Assembly (NCBI GenBank): GCA_910576995.1
Contig: CAJTLC010000013.1
Location: 29,428-93,427, forward strand
Origin: an uncultured Ruminococcus sp.
GTDB taxonomy: Bacteria > Bacillota > Clostridia > Oscillospirales > Ruminococcaceae
Length of the DNA stretch: 64,000 nucleotides
Direction: 5' to 3'
The notes under the pieces were generated by a model. It worked only from the letters and a program-made list of their open reading frames with translations, was not told where the DNA came from and did not search any database. The number at the start of each line of letters is the position of its first letter. The stretch's first letter is position 1. Of this stretch, positions 8,064 to 16,320 are shown one piece after another. A program made the translations under genes and the position numbers.

Positions 8064-9266
8064 TTACATCTCCATAACCAATTGGTTTATAAATTGTTTC
8101 GCAGTGCGCGGAGAGCGTCCGTTTCCTGACGATATCGCGAATTGCTCCGCTTTCAGCGATAATTCCTCAAACGGCATATCTATACCGTGCGATTTTGCGA
8201 GTTCAGCCACGATAGCCGTATAATCCTTTTTATCCGGACGGCTGAAGCTTACGCGCAGACCGAATCTTGCCGAAAGGGACAGCAGTTCCTGCATTGTATC
8301 GTTGCGGTGAACGTCGTCGCCCTCGCGGTCGGAAAAGCTTTCCTTAACGAGATGACGGCGGTTGCTGGTAGCGTAAATGGCTATATTGCGCGCTCTTGCG
8401 GATACCGAGCCTTCCAGAGCCGCTTTAAGCGCGCCGAAGCAGTTTTCGCCCTCGGAGAAAGTGAGATCGTCGATATAAATGATGAATTTCAGCGGATTTT
8501 CGCTTAAACGGTCGATAAGTACGGGAATATCGCGGAGCTGCTCTTTGGTTATCTCGATAAGCCGCAGTCCCATGTGCGCGTACTCGTTTACGACCGCTTT
8601 TACCGTCGAGGATTTGCCCGTGCCAGCGTCGCCGTAAAGCAAAGCGTTCTGAGCGTGTTTTCCCTCGGCGAGAGCGCGCGTATTCGCCATGACAGCCTGA
8701 CGCTGCCTTTCATAGCCGAAAAGCTCCGAAAGCCGCTGTGGATCGGGATATCTGACGGGTACGGGTTCGCCGTTGCGCAGAATAAACATGGTGTGCTTAG
8801 CGAAGTGACCGTAGCCGTACTTGTCAATATTGTCGATGCGATTTTTGTATTCGGCAACGAGATCGACGGGGGAGCATTTCCACTCCGGAAGCGGAATACA
8901 GCGATAATAGCCGAATTGCAGCTCTTCGGGAGTAAGCTGCGCGATTTTCTGCAATACGTCGAGTTCGTTTTGAACCGCCATTTCGACGCATTCCTCGAAA
9001 TCTTTTCCCTTAGCCTTTCCGATTATGTAAAAGTTTTCATCTTCACATACTGCACGTAAAATATATTTGCTGAGATCAGAACCGTGCTTGTACAATTCCG
9101 AAACAAATGCGGCGTAGCTGCTGACATTAAAGCTGCCGTGTTCGCCCTGTTCGGCAATAAGTTTCGAAAGGGCGGATATCACGGGATCTTTCAGAAGTCC
9201 GCGAAAAATCGCAAGGGAAGAGAGTCCGCAGTAAAGATCGTCAAGCTTTTCACGAATGTTGCTCAT
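8064..9266 (-). CDS. DUF815-family AAA ATPase
   Basis: 400 aa, cytoplasmic. Walker A GDAGTGKSS lies near residue 215 and Walker B FIIYIDDLTF near 270, followed by a sensor-like YATSNRRHLV and an Arg-rich C-terminal lid (NGRSPRTAKQFI). The N-terminal 190 residues are helical. DUF815 proteins are widespread in Clostridia with no firm function. Its position, 1 bp after leuB and 2 bp before ilvA, makes it cotranscribed with amino acid genes, though a biochemical link is not shown. Confidence 0.85.
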   Translation of the reverse strand: MSNIREKLDDLYCGLSSLAIFRGLLKDPVISALSKLIAEQGEHGSFNVSSYAAFVSELYKHGSDLSKYILRAVCEDENFYIIGKAKGKDFEECVEMAVQNELDVLQKIAQLTPEELQFGYYRCIPLPEWKCSPVDLVAEYKNRIDNIDKYGYGHFAKHTMFILRNGEPVPVRYPDPQRLSELFGYERQRQAVMANTRALAEGKHAQNALLYGDAGTGKSSTVKAVVNEYAHMGLRLIEITKEQLRDIPVLIDRLSENPLKFIIYIDDLTFSEGENCFGALKAALEGSVSARARNIAIYATSNRRHLVKESFSDREGDDVHRNDTMQELLSLSARFGLRVSFSRPDKKDYTAIVAELAKSHGIDMPFEELSLKAEQFAISSGNGRSPRTAKQFINQLVMEM

Positions 9267-9267
9267 T

Positions 9268-10341
9268 TTATAACGCCTCTAATATCTTTTCTGTAATTTC
9301 GGTGCAGGTAAGCGGTTCAACTTCCGAATTTCCCACAAGATCGGCAGTTCTCCAACCCGCGTTAAGCACGTCGTCAACGGCTTTTTCGATAGCGTTGGCT
9401 TCGGCTGAAAGTCCGAACGAGAATCGCAGCATCATCGCCGCCGAAAGAATAGTCGCGATAGGATTCGCCTTATTCTGACCCGCGATATCAGGTGCAGAAC
9501 CGTGTATGGGTTCGTACATTCCGCGCGTAGCTGCGCCCATTGAAGCGGACGCGAGCATACCTATCGAGCCTGTTATCTGCGAAGCTTCGTCGGAAAGAAT
9601 GTCGCCGAACATATTCGAAGTAACGATAACGTCGAACTGACGCGGATTGCGTACAAGCTGCATAGCCGCATTGTCAACGAACATATCGCTGTATTCGACT
9701 TCGGGGTATTCCTCGGCAAGCTTATGCATCGTCTTTCTCCAGAGACGCGAGGATTCCAGAACATTCGCCTTATCTATACTGCAAAGCTTCTTGCTGCGCT
9801 TCATTGCGGAATCGAATGCAACACGACCGATACGCTCGATCTCGGTAACGCTGTACGCTTCCGTATCGTAAGCTTCCTCGCCATATTTTCCATGTCTGTA
9901 GCCGCGGTCGCCGAAGTATATGCCGCCCGTAAGTTCGCGGACGATCATGAGGTCGAATCCGTCGCCGACGATCTCATCTTTGAGCGGAGAAGCGTTTCTG
10001 AGCGCAGGATAAAGCTTTGCAGGACGCAAATTCGTATAAAGACCGAGCGCCTCGCGTATACCGAGAAGAGCCTTTTCGGGGCGATTATCGCCGGGCTGAT
10101 CGTCCCACTTAGGACCTCCCACTGCTCCGAGCAGAACGCTGTCGCTTGCAAGGCAGCCGTCAACCGTTTCCTGCGGCAGGGGCTTGCCCGTTGCGTCGAT
10201 CGCGCAGCCGCCTATCAGATAAGGTGTAAAATTGAATTTATGACCGAATTTATCAGCGGTTTTTTCGAGTACGGCAACGGCGCTGTCCACGATTTCAGGA
10301 CCTATTCCGTCGCCTTTAAGAAGTGCAATGTTGAATTCCAT
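9268..10341 (-). CDS. leuB: 3-isopropylmalate dehydrogenase
   Basis: 357 aa, oxidises and decarboxylates 3-isopropylmalate to 2-oxoisocaproate with NAD. Seen: LLKGDGIGPEIV, LGAVGGPKWD, LREALGLYTNLRP-type region, RELTGGIYFG, and the substrate/metal segment YSDMFVDNAAMQLVRNP followed by NMFGDILSDEAS and PIHGSAPDIAGQ. Full length. It follows the small acidic protein by 14 bp. Confidence 0.97.
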   Translation of the reverse strand: MEFNIALLKGDGIGPEIVDSAVAVLEKTADKFGHKFNFTPYLIGGCAIDATGKPLPQETVDGCLASDSVLLGAVGGPKWDDQPGDNRPEKALLGIREALGLYTNLRPAKLYPALRNASPLKDEIVGDGFDLMIVRELTGGIYFGDRGYRHGKYGEEAYDTEAYSVTEIERIGRVAFDSAMKRSKKLCSIDKANVLESSRLWRKTMHKLAEEYPEVEYSDMFVDNAAMQLVRNPRQFDVIVTSNMFGDILSDEASQITGSIGMLASASMGAATRGMYEPIHGSAPDIAGQNKANPIATILSAAMMLRFSFGLSAEANAIEKAVDDVLNAGWRTADLVGNSEVEPLTCTEITEKILEAL

Positions 10342-10355
10342 TTCTATATTCTCCT

Positions 10356-10793
10356 TTATAAATATTCCTCAATATCGCAACCGATATAAGCAAGACTGCC
10401 GTTTTTGATGACAAATCCGACAACCTCGCCCCAGTCGCCTTCGCCCTCAATCACATAGGATATTCCATCATCTTCGGGAACGTCAACAGCCATTGCAGTA
10501 AACCAGCAGTATTCGAAAATTTCCCTGACGTTTTCGAGTTCGGGAAGTTCAAAATCTTCGTCCGCCAAATGACAGCTTTCGATAAGTCCATGACATATTT
10601 CGTCGATAACATCATCGGGAAGCGAATTGAAATGCTCGACGCACTTTTCAGCATAGTCGATCATCTCGCCGTTTCTGATACATATCGAAAGTTCGTTTCC
10701 GTCTTCATTTTGAAAAATATTGCTTGTAAAAGTACCCTCCAATATTTCCTCATCGGGCGCGATATTTTCAAGATTTTTAATTAATCCGCTCAT
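10356..10793 (-). CDS. Small acidic protein of unknown function
   Basis: 145 aa, strongly acidic, no signal or membrane segment. It has an N-terminal strand-rich part and a C-terminal part with FEYCWFTAMAVDVPEDDG and GEGDWGEVVGFVIKNG, resembling small DUF6985-like proteins found scattered in Firmicutes. I placed the start at the ATG 7 nt after GGAG, two codons inside the longest frame. It sits between leuD and leuB with gaps of 13 and 14 bp and breaks an otherwise standard leuCDB order. No role is evident. Confidence 0.7.
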   Translation of the reverse strand: MSGLIKNLENIAPDEEILEGTFTSNIFQNEDGNELSICIRNGEMIDYAEKCVEHFNSLPDDVIDEICHGLIESCHLADEDFELPELENVREIFEYCWFTAMAVDVPEDDGISYVIEGEGDWGEVVGFVIKNGSLAYIGCDIEEYL

Positions 10794-10806
10794 ATACATT
10801 CTCCAA

Positions 10807-11301
10807 TTATTTTATAACGCCGTCGGCGATAGACTTGATAAGACCGCCGTTTTCAATGATTTTCTGTACGAATTCGGGGAACGGCTCTGTTTTGAATTCC
10901 GCGCCAGTCGTGAGATTTCTTATAATGCCGTTATCCAGATCGGCTTCAACCTTATCGCCCTCGGAAATTCCGTCGACAGCTTCGGGGCATTCAACGATAG
11001 CAAGACCGATATTTATGGAATTTCTATAGAAAATTCTCGCGAAACTCTTTGCGATGACAAGCGAAATTCCGCTTGCCTTGATAGCGATGGGAGCGTGTTC
11101 GCGCGAAGAGCCGCAGCCGAAATTCTGACCTGCCGTAATAATATCGCCTGTCTGAACGCGGCTCACGAAAGTTTTGTCGAGATCTTCCATGCAGTGAGCG
11201 GCGAGTTCCTTGTGGTCGCTGGTGTTAAGATAACGCGCAGGGATTATAACGTCGGTATCAACATTGTCGCCGTATTTGATTACATTTCCCGTATATTTCA
11301 T
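10807..11301 (-). CDS. leuD: 3-isopropylmalate dehydratase small subunit
   Basis: About 164 aa, the swivel domain subunit that pairs with LeuC to isomerise 2- to 3-isopropylmalate. Seen: DNVDTDVIIPARYL, NFGCGSSREHAPIAIKASG and the short form typical of the archaeal/clostridial type. The start ATGA overlaps the leuC stop by 4 bp, with GGGAGG upstream inside leuC; this implies translational coupling. Confidence 0.95.
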   Translation of the reverse strand: MKYTGNVIKYGDNVDTDVIIPARYLNTSDHKELAAHCMEDLDKTFVSRVQTGDIITAGQNFGCGSSREHAPIAIKASGISLVIAKSFARIFYRNSINIGLAIVECPEAVDGISEGDKVEADLDNGIIRNLTTGAEFKTEPFPEFVQKIIENGGLIKSIADGVIK

Positions 11302-12566
11302 TTTCCCATGACCTCCCAAGGACTTGTTATTTTGCCTGTAACCGCACTTGCAGCCGCAACCGCAGGGCTTGCGAGATAAATTTCGGATTCGACGTGACCC
11401 ATTCTGCCGACGAAATTGCGGTTAGTAGTAGCTACAGCGCGCTCGCCAGCCGCAAGAATTCCCATATATCCGCCGAGACAAGGTCCGCAGGTAGGAGTTG
11501 AAACTACTGCGCCGCTTTCTATGAATATTTTCAGAAGTCCCTGCTCCATAGCGTCGAGGTAAATTTTTTGAGTAGCAGGAATCACGATAACGCGAACTCC
11601 CTTAGCGCATTTTCTGCCTTTCATTATTTCGGCAGCTTCCTGCAAATCTTCCAGTCTGCCGTTTGTGCATGAACCGATAACAACCTGATCTATCTTTATA
11701 TCTCCGAATTCCCCGAAAGTTTTAGCATTTTCGGGAAGATGCGGGAACGATACCGTAGGCTCAATCTCGGAAAGATTTATCTCAATTACTTCGTCATAAA
11801 CAGCGTCGTCGTCAGCCTTGTAGATAACGGGTTCTGCGCCGTTATGAGCCTTTATATAGTCGAGCGTGATCTGATCGACCTCGAAAATACCGTTCTTCGC
11901 GCCTGCCTCGATAGCCATATTGGAGATGCAGAGGCGATCAGCCATGGAAAGCGAAGCAAGACCCTCGCCCGTGAATTCCATAGAGCGGTAAAGCGCGCCG
12001 TCAACGCCTATTTTTCCGATTATGTGCAGGATAACGTCCTTGCCCGAAACATATTTGCGCAGGCTGCCCGTCAGGTTGAATTTGATAGCCGACGGAACTT
12101 TGAACCAAGCTTTTCCTATAGCCATTCCGCAAGCCATATCCGTCGAGCCTACGCCCGTCGAGAACGCTCCCAGCGCGCCGTAGGTACAGGTGTGAGAATC
12201 CGCGCCGATAACGCAGTATCCTGCGGAAACCAGACCTTTTTCGGGCAGCAGGGCGTGTTCGATGCCCATTTCGCCTACGTCGTAAAAATGGGTAACATCG
12301 TTTTCGCCGCAGAAATCGCGGCACATTTTGCACTGCTCGGCAGCCTTTATATCCTTGTTGGGAGCGAAGTGATCCATTACCATTGTCACTTTTTCCTTAT
12401 CAAATACTCCTGATTTATTTAATTTGGAAAATTCCTTAATAGCGACCGGCGACGTAATATCATTTCCGAGTACGAGATCAAGCTTGGCGAGGATAAGCTG
12501 TCCTGCCTGAACCGTTTCAAGTCCCGCATGAGCCGCAAGAATTTTCTGCGTCATTGTCATACCCAT
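11298..12566 (-). CDS. leuC: 3-isopropylmalate dehydratase large subunit
   Basis: About 422 aa, 4Fe-4S aconitase-fold subunit. Seen: MTMTQKILAAHAG, MDHFAPNKD, ADSHTCTYGALGAFSTGVGSTD (first cluster Cys), IGSCTNGRLEDL, and PTCGPCLGGYMGIL (remaining cluster Cys pair). The length fits the short LeuC type that pairs with a short LeuD. The ATG is 9 nt after AAAGGA. Confidence 0.96.
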   Translation of the reverse strand: MGMTMTQKILAAHAGLETVQAGQLILAKLDLVLGNDITSPVAIKEFSKLNKSGVFDKEKVTMVMDHFAPNKDIKAAEQCKMCRDFCGENDVTHFYDVGEMGIEHALLPEKGLVSAGYCVIGADSHTCTYGALGAFSTGVGSTDMACGMAIGKAWFKVPSAIKFNLTGSLRKYVSGKDVILHIIGKIGVDGALYRSMEFTGEGLASLSMADRLCISNMAIEAGAKNGIFEVDQITLDYIKAHNGAEPVIYKADDDAVYDEVIEINLSEIEPTVSFPHLPENAKTFGEFGDIKIDQVVIGSCTNGRLEDLQEAAEIMKGRKCAKGVRVIVIPATQKIYLDAMEQGLLKIFIESGAVVSTPTCGPCLGGYMGILAAGERAVATTNRNFVGRMGHVESEIYLASPAVAAASAVTGKITSPWEVMGK

Positions 12567-12596
12567 GTTTATCATTCCTTTCGGATTTAATTTCGA

Positions 12597-12809
12597 TTAT
12601 TTTATATGCACAATAAAAAGTAATATTCCGACAATAACGATAAGTATTCCGGAGATTCTGCCAAATATGACAGCACTTTTCACACTGGAAAACTTCCGTT
12701 CGCTTTTAATATTAAATGTACGATTTATTTCTTCTGTACGCTCATACGAGCTTTTAGGGGTCAGCAGCATAAAAAGACCAAATGCGATGCATATTAAACT
12801 CTTGATCAT
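12597..12809 (-). CDS. Small two-helix membrane protein
   Basis: 70 aa. Two hydrophobic segments (residues 4-17 and 48-68) flank a charged loop with SYERTEEINRTFNIKSERK. Small DUF6199-like membrane proteins look like this, but I cannot assign it firmly. It lies between ilvD (10 bp gap) and leuC (30 bp gap) in the same direction, so is probably cotranscribed. Confidence 0.6.
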   Translation of the reverse strand: MIKSLICIAFGLFMLLTPKSSYERTEEINRTFNIKSERKFSSVKSAVIFGRISGILIVIVGILLFIVHIK

Positions 12810-12819
12810 ATTCAGCCTT

Positions 12820-14481
12820 TTATTTGTTGATTATCGCTCCCTTATCGGCAGAAGAAACCATAGCCGCATAACGCTTGAGATAGCCCGTAATATTCTCCTT
12901 TTTCTTGATAGGCATTGTCTTTCTGCGTTCTGCGAGTTCTTCGTCGGAAACTTCGAGAGTGATGCTGTAGTTCGGGATATCGATAGAAATAATATCGCCG
13001 TCCTTAACATAAGCGATAGTACCGCCGTTAACGGCTTCAGGGGAAACATGACCGATAGCCGCGCCGCGGGTTGCGCCCGAAAATCTGCCGTCGGTGATAA
13101 GCGCAACGGTCGAGCCGAGACCTGCTCCCTGAATCGCAGAAGTGGGGGAGAGCATCTCTCTCATTCCCGGACCGCCTGCGGGACCCTCATAGCGAATAAC
13201 AACAACGTCGCCAGCCTTGATTCCGCCCTCGTAGATGACCTTGATAGCTTCCTCTTCGCTGTCGAATACGCGCGCAGGACCTTTATGAACGAGCATTTCC
13301 GGAGCGACCGCGCTTCTCTTGACAACGCATCTGTCGGGAGCAAGATTTCCGCGCAGAACTGCAATTCCGCCCGTTTCGCTGTAGGGATTATCAATGGGGC
13401 GGATAGTTTCGGGATCTTTATTTATGCAGCCCGAAATATTCTCGCCGACAGTCTTTCCCGTAACAGTCATGCAGTCGGTATTGATAAGATTTTTCTTGGA
13501 AAGCTCGTTGAGGACTGCATATACGCCGCCTGCCTCGTTGAGATCTTCCATATAAGTATGACCTGCGGGAGCGAGATGACAGAGATTCGGAGTTTTCGCG
13601 CTTATCTCGTTTGCGATATCGAGGTTGATATTTACTCCGCACTCGTTTGCGATAGCGGGGAGATGAAGCATACTGTTGGTCGAGCAGCCGAGAGCCATAT
13701 CCGCTGTGAGAGCGTTAATAAACGCCTTTTCCGTCATGATATCGAGCGGACGGATATTCTGTCTGTAAAGCTCCATGACCTGCATACCGGCCATTTTTGC
13801 AAGCTTTATCCTTTCCGAATAAACGGCAGGGATAGTGCCGTTGCCCTTGAGTCCCATGCCAAGAACTTCCGTGAGGCAGTTCATGGAATTCGCAGTGTAC
13901 ATTCCCGAACATGAACCGCAAGTCGGGCAGGCGTTGTTTTCGTATTCCTCGACGTCCTCGATCGACATCTTGCCTGCCGTATAAGCTCCGACAGCTTCGA
14001 ACATGGACGAAAGAGACGTTTTCTTGCCCTTGACATGACCTGCAAGCATAGGGCCTCCGCTTACGAAAATAGTCGGAACGTTGATTCTTGCCGCCGCCAT
14101 AAGAAGTCCCGGAACGTTCTTATCGCAGTTGGGTATCATGACGAGAGCGTCGAAATGATGCGCAAGAGCCATACATTCTGTAGAATCCGCAATAAGATCG
14201 CGCGTTACGAGGGAATATTTCATTCCCTGATGTCCCATGGCGATACCGTCGCATACAGCGATAGCAGGGAATACAACAGGCGTACCGCCGTTCATGGCAA
14301 CGCCGAGCTTTACGGCTTCAACTATCTTATCTATATTCATATGCCCCGGTACTATCTCGTTATACGACGAAACAATGCCGACGAGAGGGCGTTTCATTTC
14401 CTCTTTAGTGTGTCCGAGCGCATTGAAAAGGGAACGCTGCGACGCCTTTTCAACACCCTCGCAAAAATAATTTCCGCTCAT
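12820..14481 (-). CDS. ilvD: Dihydroxy-acid dehydratase
   Basis: 553 aa, Fe-S enzyme that dehydrates dihydroxyisovalerate and dihydroxymethylvalerate. Seen: PNCDKNVPGLLMAAARIN, CPTCGSCSGMYTANSMNCL (cluster Cys), and GPAGGPGMREML, then TDGRFSGATRG and GHVSPEA. Full length. AAAGGTG precedes the ATG. A terminator separates it from ilvC, so it begins a second transcription unit. Confidence 0.96.
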   Translation of the reverse strand: MSGNYFCEGVEKASQRSLFNALGHTKEEMKRPLVGIVSSYNEIVPGHMNIDKIVEAVKLGVAMNGGTPVVFPAIAVCDGIAMGHQGMKYSLVTRDLIADSTECMALAHHFDALVMIPNCDKNVPGLLMAAARINVPTIFVSGGPMLAGHVKGKKTSLSSMFEAVGAYTAGKMSIEDVEEYENNACPTCGSCSGMYTANSMNCLTEVLGMGLKGNGTIPAVYSERIKLAKMAGMQVMELYRQNIRPLDIMTEKAFINALTADMALGCSTNSMLHLPAIANECGVNINLDIANEISAKTPNLCHLAPAGHTYMEDLNEAGGVYAVLNELSKKNLINTDCMTVTGKTVGENISGCINKDPETIRPIDNPYSETGGIAVLRGNLAPDRCVVKRSAVAPEMLVHKGPARVFDSEEEAIKVIYEGGIKAGDVVVIRYEGPAGGPGMREMLSPTSAIQGAGLGSTVALITDGRFSGATRGAAIGHVSPEAVNGGTIAYVKDGDIISIDIPNYSITLEVSDEELAERRKTMPIKKKENITGYLKRYAAMVSSADKGAIINK

Positions 14482-14584
14482 TTTAATTCACCTTTTTTAT
14501 CTCTTTATATCTATATTATTGTAAAGGCAATACCGCACAAAGCAAATCTGACGGCGTTGCGCGTCATCTTGTATAAAATTCCCT

Positions 14585-14596
14585 TGACATATGTCA
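14585..14596. promoter_or_regulatory. 12-bp palindrome in the ilvD upstream region
   Basis: Perfect TGACATATGTCA. On the minus strand ATGACA (a fair -35) is followed 16 nt later by TATACA, so the palindrome would overlap the ilvD promoter. It is an operator candidate; the regulator is unknown. Confidence 0.4.
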
Positions 14597-14619
14597 TACT
14601 AATCTTTGAGCGGTGCTGC

Positions 14620-14658
14620 CTAAAAACGCTGCTAACCCGAAAAATCGGGAAAGCAGCG
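14620..14658 (-). terminator. Rho-independent terminator after ilvC
   Basis: On the minus strand CGCTGCT...CCCGA TTTT TCGGG...AGCAGCG is followed by TTTTTA. It lies about 45 bp past the ilvC stop and separates ilvBNC from ilvD. Confidence 0.85.
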
Positions 14659-14704
14659 AGTACATTCCGATTATTCAATCGGAGAATATTTAATTATAAA
14701 GTAA

Positions 14705-15742
14705 TCAGTTGTTGATAAACTTGTCCTCTTCGTTGTTCCAGCTATAAAGCTTTCTGATCTCTTCGCCGACCTTCTCGGAGGGATGCTCGGAAGCAAGCTT
14801 TCTCATAGCCTTGAAGTGAACCTGCGAACCTGCGCTTGACATATCGAGGAGGAATTCCTTAGCGAACGAACCGTCCTGAATATCGGAGAGTATCTTCTTC
14901 ATAGCCTTTTTGGTATCTTCAGTGATGATCTTAGGACCTGTTACATAGTCGCCGTATTCGGCAGTATTTGAAATAGAATATCTCATGCCTGCAAAACCGC
15001 TCTGGTAAATAAGATCAACGATAAGCTTCATTTCGTGAATGCACTCGAAATAAGCGTTTCTGGGGTCGTATCCAGCCTCAACGAGAGTTTCGAATCCCGC
15101 CTGCATAAGAGCGCATACGCCGCCGCAAAGTACAGCCTGCTCGCCGAAGAGATCGGTTTCTGTCTCGGTTCTGAAAGTAGTTTCGAGAACGCCTGCACGC
15201 GCACCGCCGATAGCAAGACCGTAAGCGAGAGCCATCTCCTGAGCCTTGCCTGTAGCGTCCTGATGAACCGCAACGAGACAGGGAACGCCCTTGCCTGCCT
15301 GATATTCGGAACGAACAGTGTGTCCGGGACCCTTGGGAGCGATCATTGTAACGTCAACGTCGGCAGGAGGAACGATGCAGCCGAAGTGGATATTGAAACC
15401 GTGAGCAAACATAAGCATATTGCCGGCTTCGAGATTAGGCTCGATATCGTTCTTGTAAAGCGCAGCCTGCTTTTCGTCGTTGATAAGAATCATGATGATG
15501 TCAGCCTGCTTTGCAGCCTCGGCAGCTGTGAAAACTTCGAAGCCCTGCTTTACAGCCTTATCCCATGACTTTGAGCCTTCGTAAAGACCGATGATAACTC
15601 TGCCGTTGTCGCCGAGGGATTCCTTAGCGTTAAGAGCGTGAGCGTGACCCTGCGAGCCGTAGCCGATAACGGCAATTGTCTTTCCGTAGAGAAGTGAAAG
15701 ATCGCAATCCTGTTCGTAAAAAACTTTAGCTGTATTTTCCAT
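14705..15742 (-). CDS. ilvC: Ketol-acid reductoisomerase
   Basis: 345 aa, class I form, converts acetolactate and acetohydroxybutyrate with NAD(P)H. Seen: the Rossmann loop AVIGYGSQGHAHALN, MIAPKGPGHTVRSEY, DLFGEQAVLCGG, and YISNTAEYGDY-like SISNTAEYGDYVTG with the metal-binding acidic residues. AAAGGAG precedes the ATG. It follows ilvN by 61 bp. Confidence 0.97.
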   Translation of the reverse strand: MENTAKVFYEQDCDLSLLYGKTIAVIGYGSQGHAHALNAKESLGDNGRVIIGLYEGSKSWDKAVKQGFEVFTAAEAAKQADIIMILINDEKQAALYKNDIEPNLEAGNMLMFAHGFNIHFGCIVPPADVDVTMIAPKGPGHTVRSEYQAGKGVPCLVAVHQDATGKAQEMALAYGLAIGGARAGVLETTFRTETETDLFGEQAVLCGGVCALMQAGFETLVEAGYDPRNAYFECIHEMKLIVDLIYQSGFAGMRYSISNTAEYGDYVTGPKIITEDTKKAMKKILSDIQDGSFAKEFLLDMSSAGSQVHFKAMRKLASEHPSEKVGEEIRKLYSWNNEEDKFINN

Positions 15743-15803
15743 GATGAAAAATCTCCTTTTAAAAAATTAATTTATGTAATTGCTGAAAAGCAATTATAAT
15801 CTG

Positions 15804-16310
15804 TTATTTTGCGGTTTTAAGGCAGTTGTCGCCGCGTTCTATGGCAACCATGCCCGTGCGGCACATCTCCATGATGCCGTATGGTTTCATAAGCTCGATG
15901 AAAGCGTCGATCTTCGAAGTTTCGCCCGTCAATTCGCAGATAAGAGCCGTAGGGGAATAATCGACGATCTTCGAGCGGAATATTTCAACCGCCGTCATGA
16001 TATCCTGACGAGTTTCAGGCGTGTTTCTTATTTTAATGAGAAGCAGTTCCCGAATAACGGTTTCGTGGCGGTCGAGGACTTCAACCTCCTTGACGTCGTG
16101 AAGCTTCTGAAGCTGGCGGACGATACGCTCCTTTATATCTGAATCGCCGTGAAAGACAACGGTGATTCGTGAAAATCCGCTCGATTCCGTCTCGCCCACC
16201 GTAAGGCAGTCGATATTGAATCCGCGCCGCGTGAACATTCCCGAAACGCGCGACAAAACGCCGCTTATGTTGGAAACTATAACTCCGATAACATACTGAT
16301 TATTTTCCAT
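15804..16310 (-). CDS. ilvN: Acetolactate synthase small (regulatory) subunit
   Basis: About 168 aa. An N-terminal ACT domain (YVIGVIVSNISGVLSRVSGMFTRRGFNIDCLTVG) is followed by a C-terminal regulatory domain, the standard IlvN/IlvH layout that confers valine feedback. The ATG is about 6 nt after GAGGTG; a GTG three codons earlier is possible but less well spaced. Ten bp after ilvB. Confidence 0.95.
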   Translation of the reverse strand: MENNQYVIGVIVSNISGVLSRVSGMFTRRGFNIDCLTVGETESSGFSRITVVFHGDSDIKERIVRQLQKLHDVKEVEVLDRHETVIRELLLIKIRNTPETRQDIMTAVEIFRSKIVDYSPTALICELTGETSKIDAFIELMKPYGIMEMCRTGMVAIERGDNCLKTAK

Positions 16311-16320
16311 GCCGTTCACC

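Noticed and set aside
12565..13914. 449-codon open frame on the plus strand opposite ilvD
   Set aside because: It is a mirror of ilvD codon bias with no ribosome site or recognisable domain.
14482..14567. Short minus-strand ORF (MTRNAVRFALCGIAFTII) before ilvD as a second leader peptide
   Set aside because: The ribosome site is weak and the predicted transcription start would fall at or inside it; no terminator/antiterminator pair follows.
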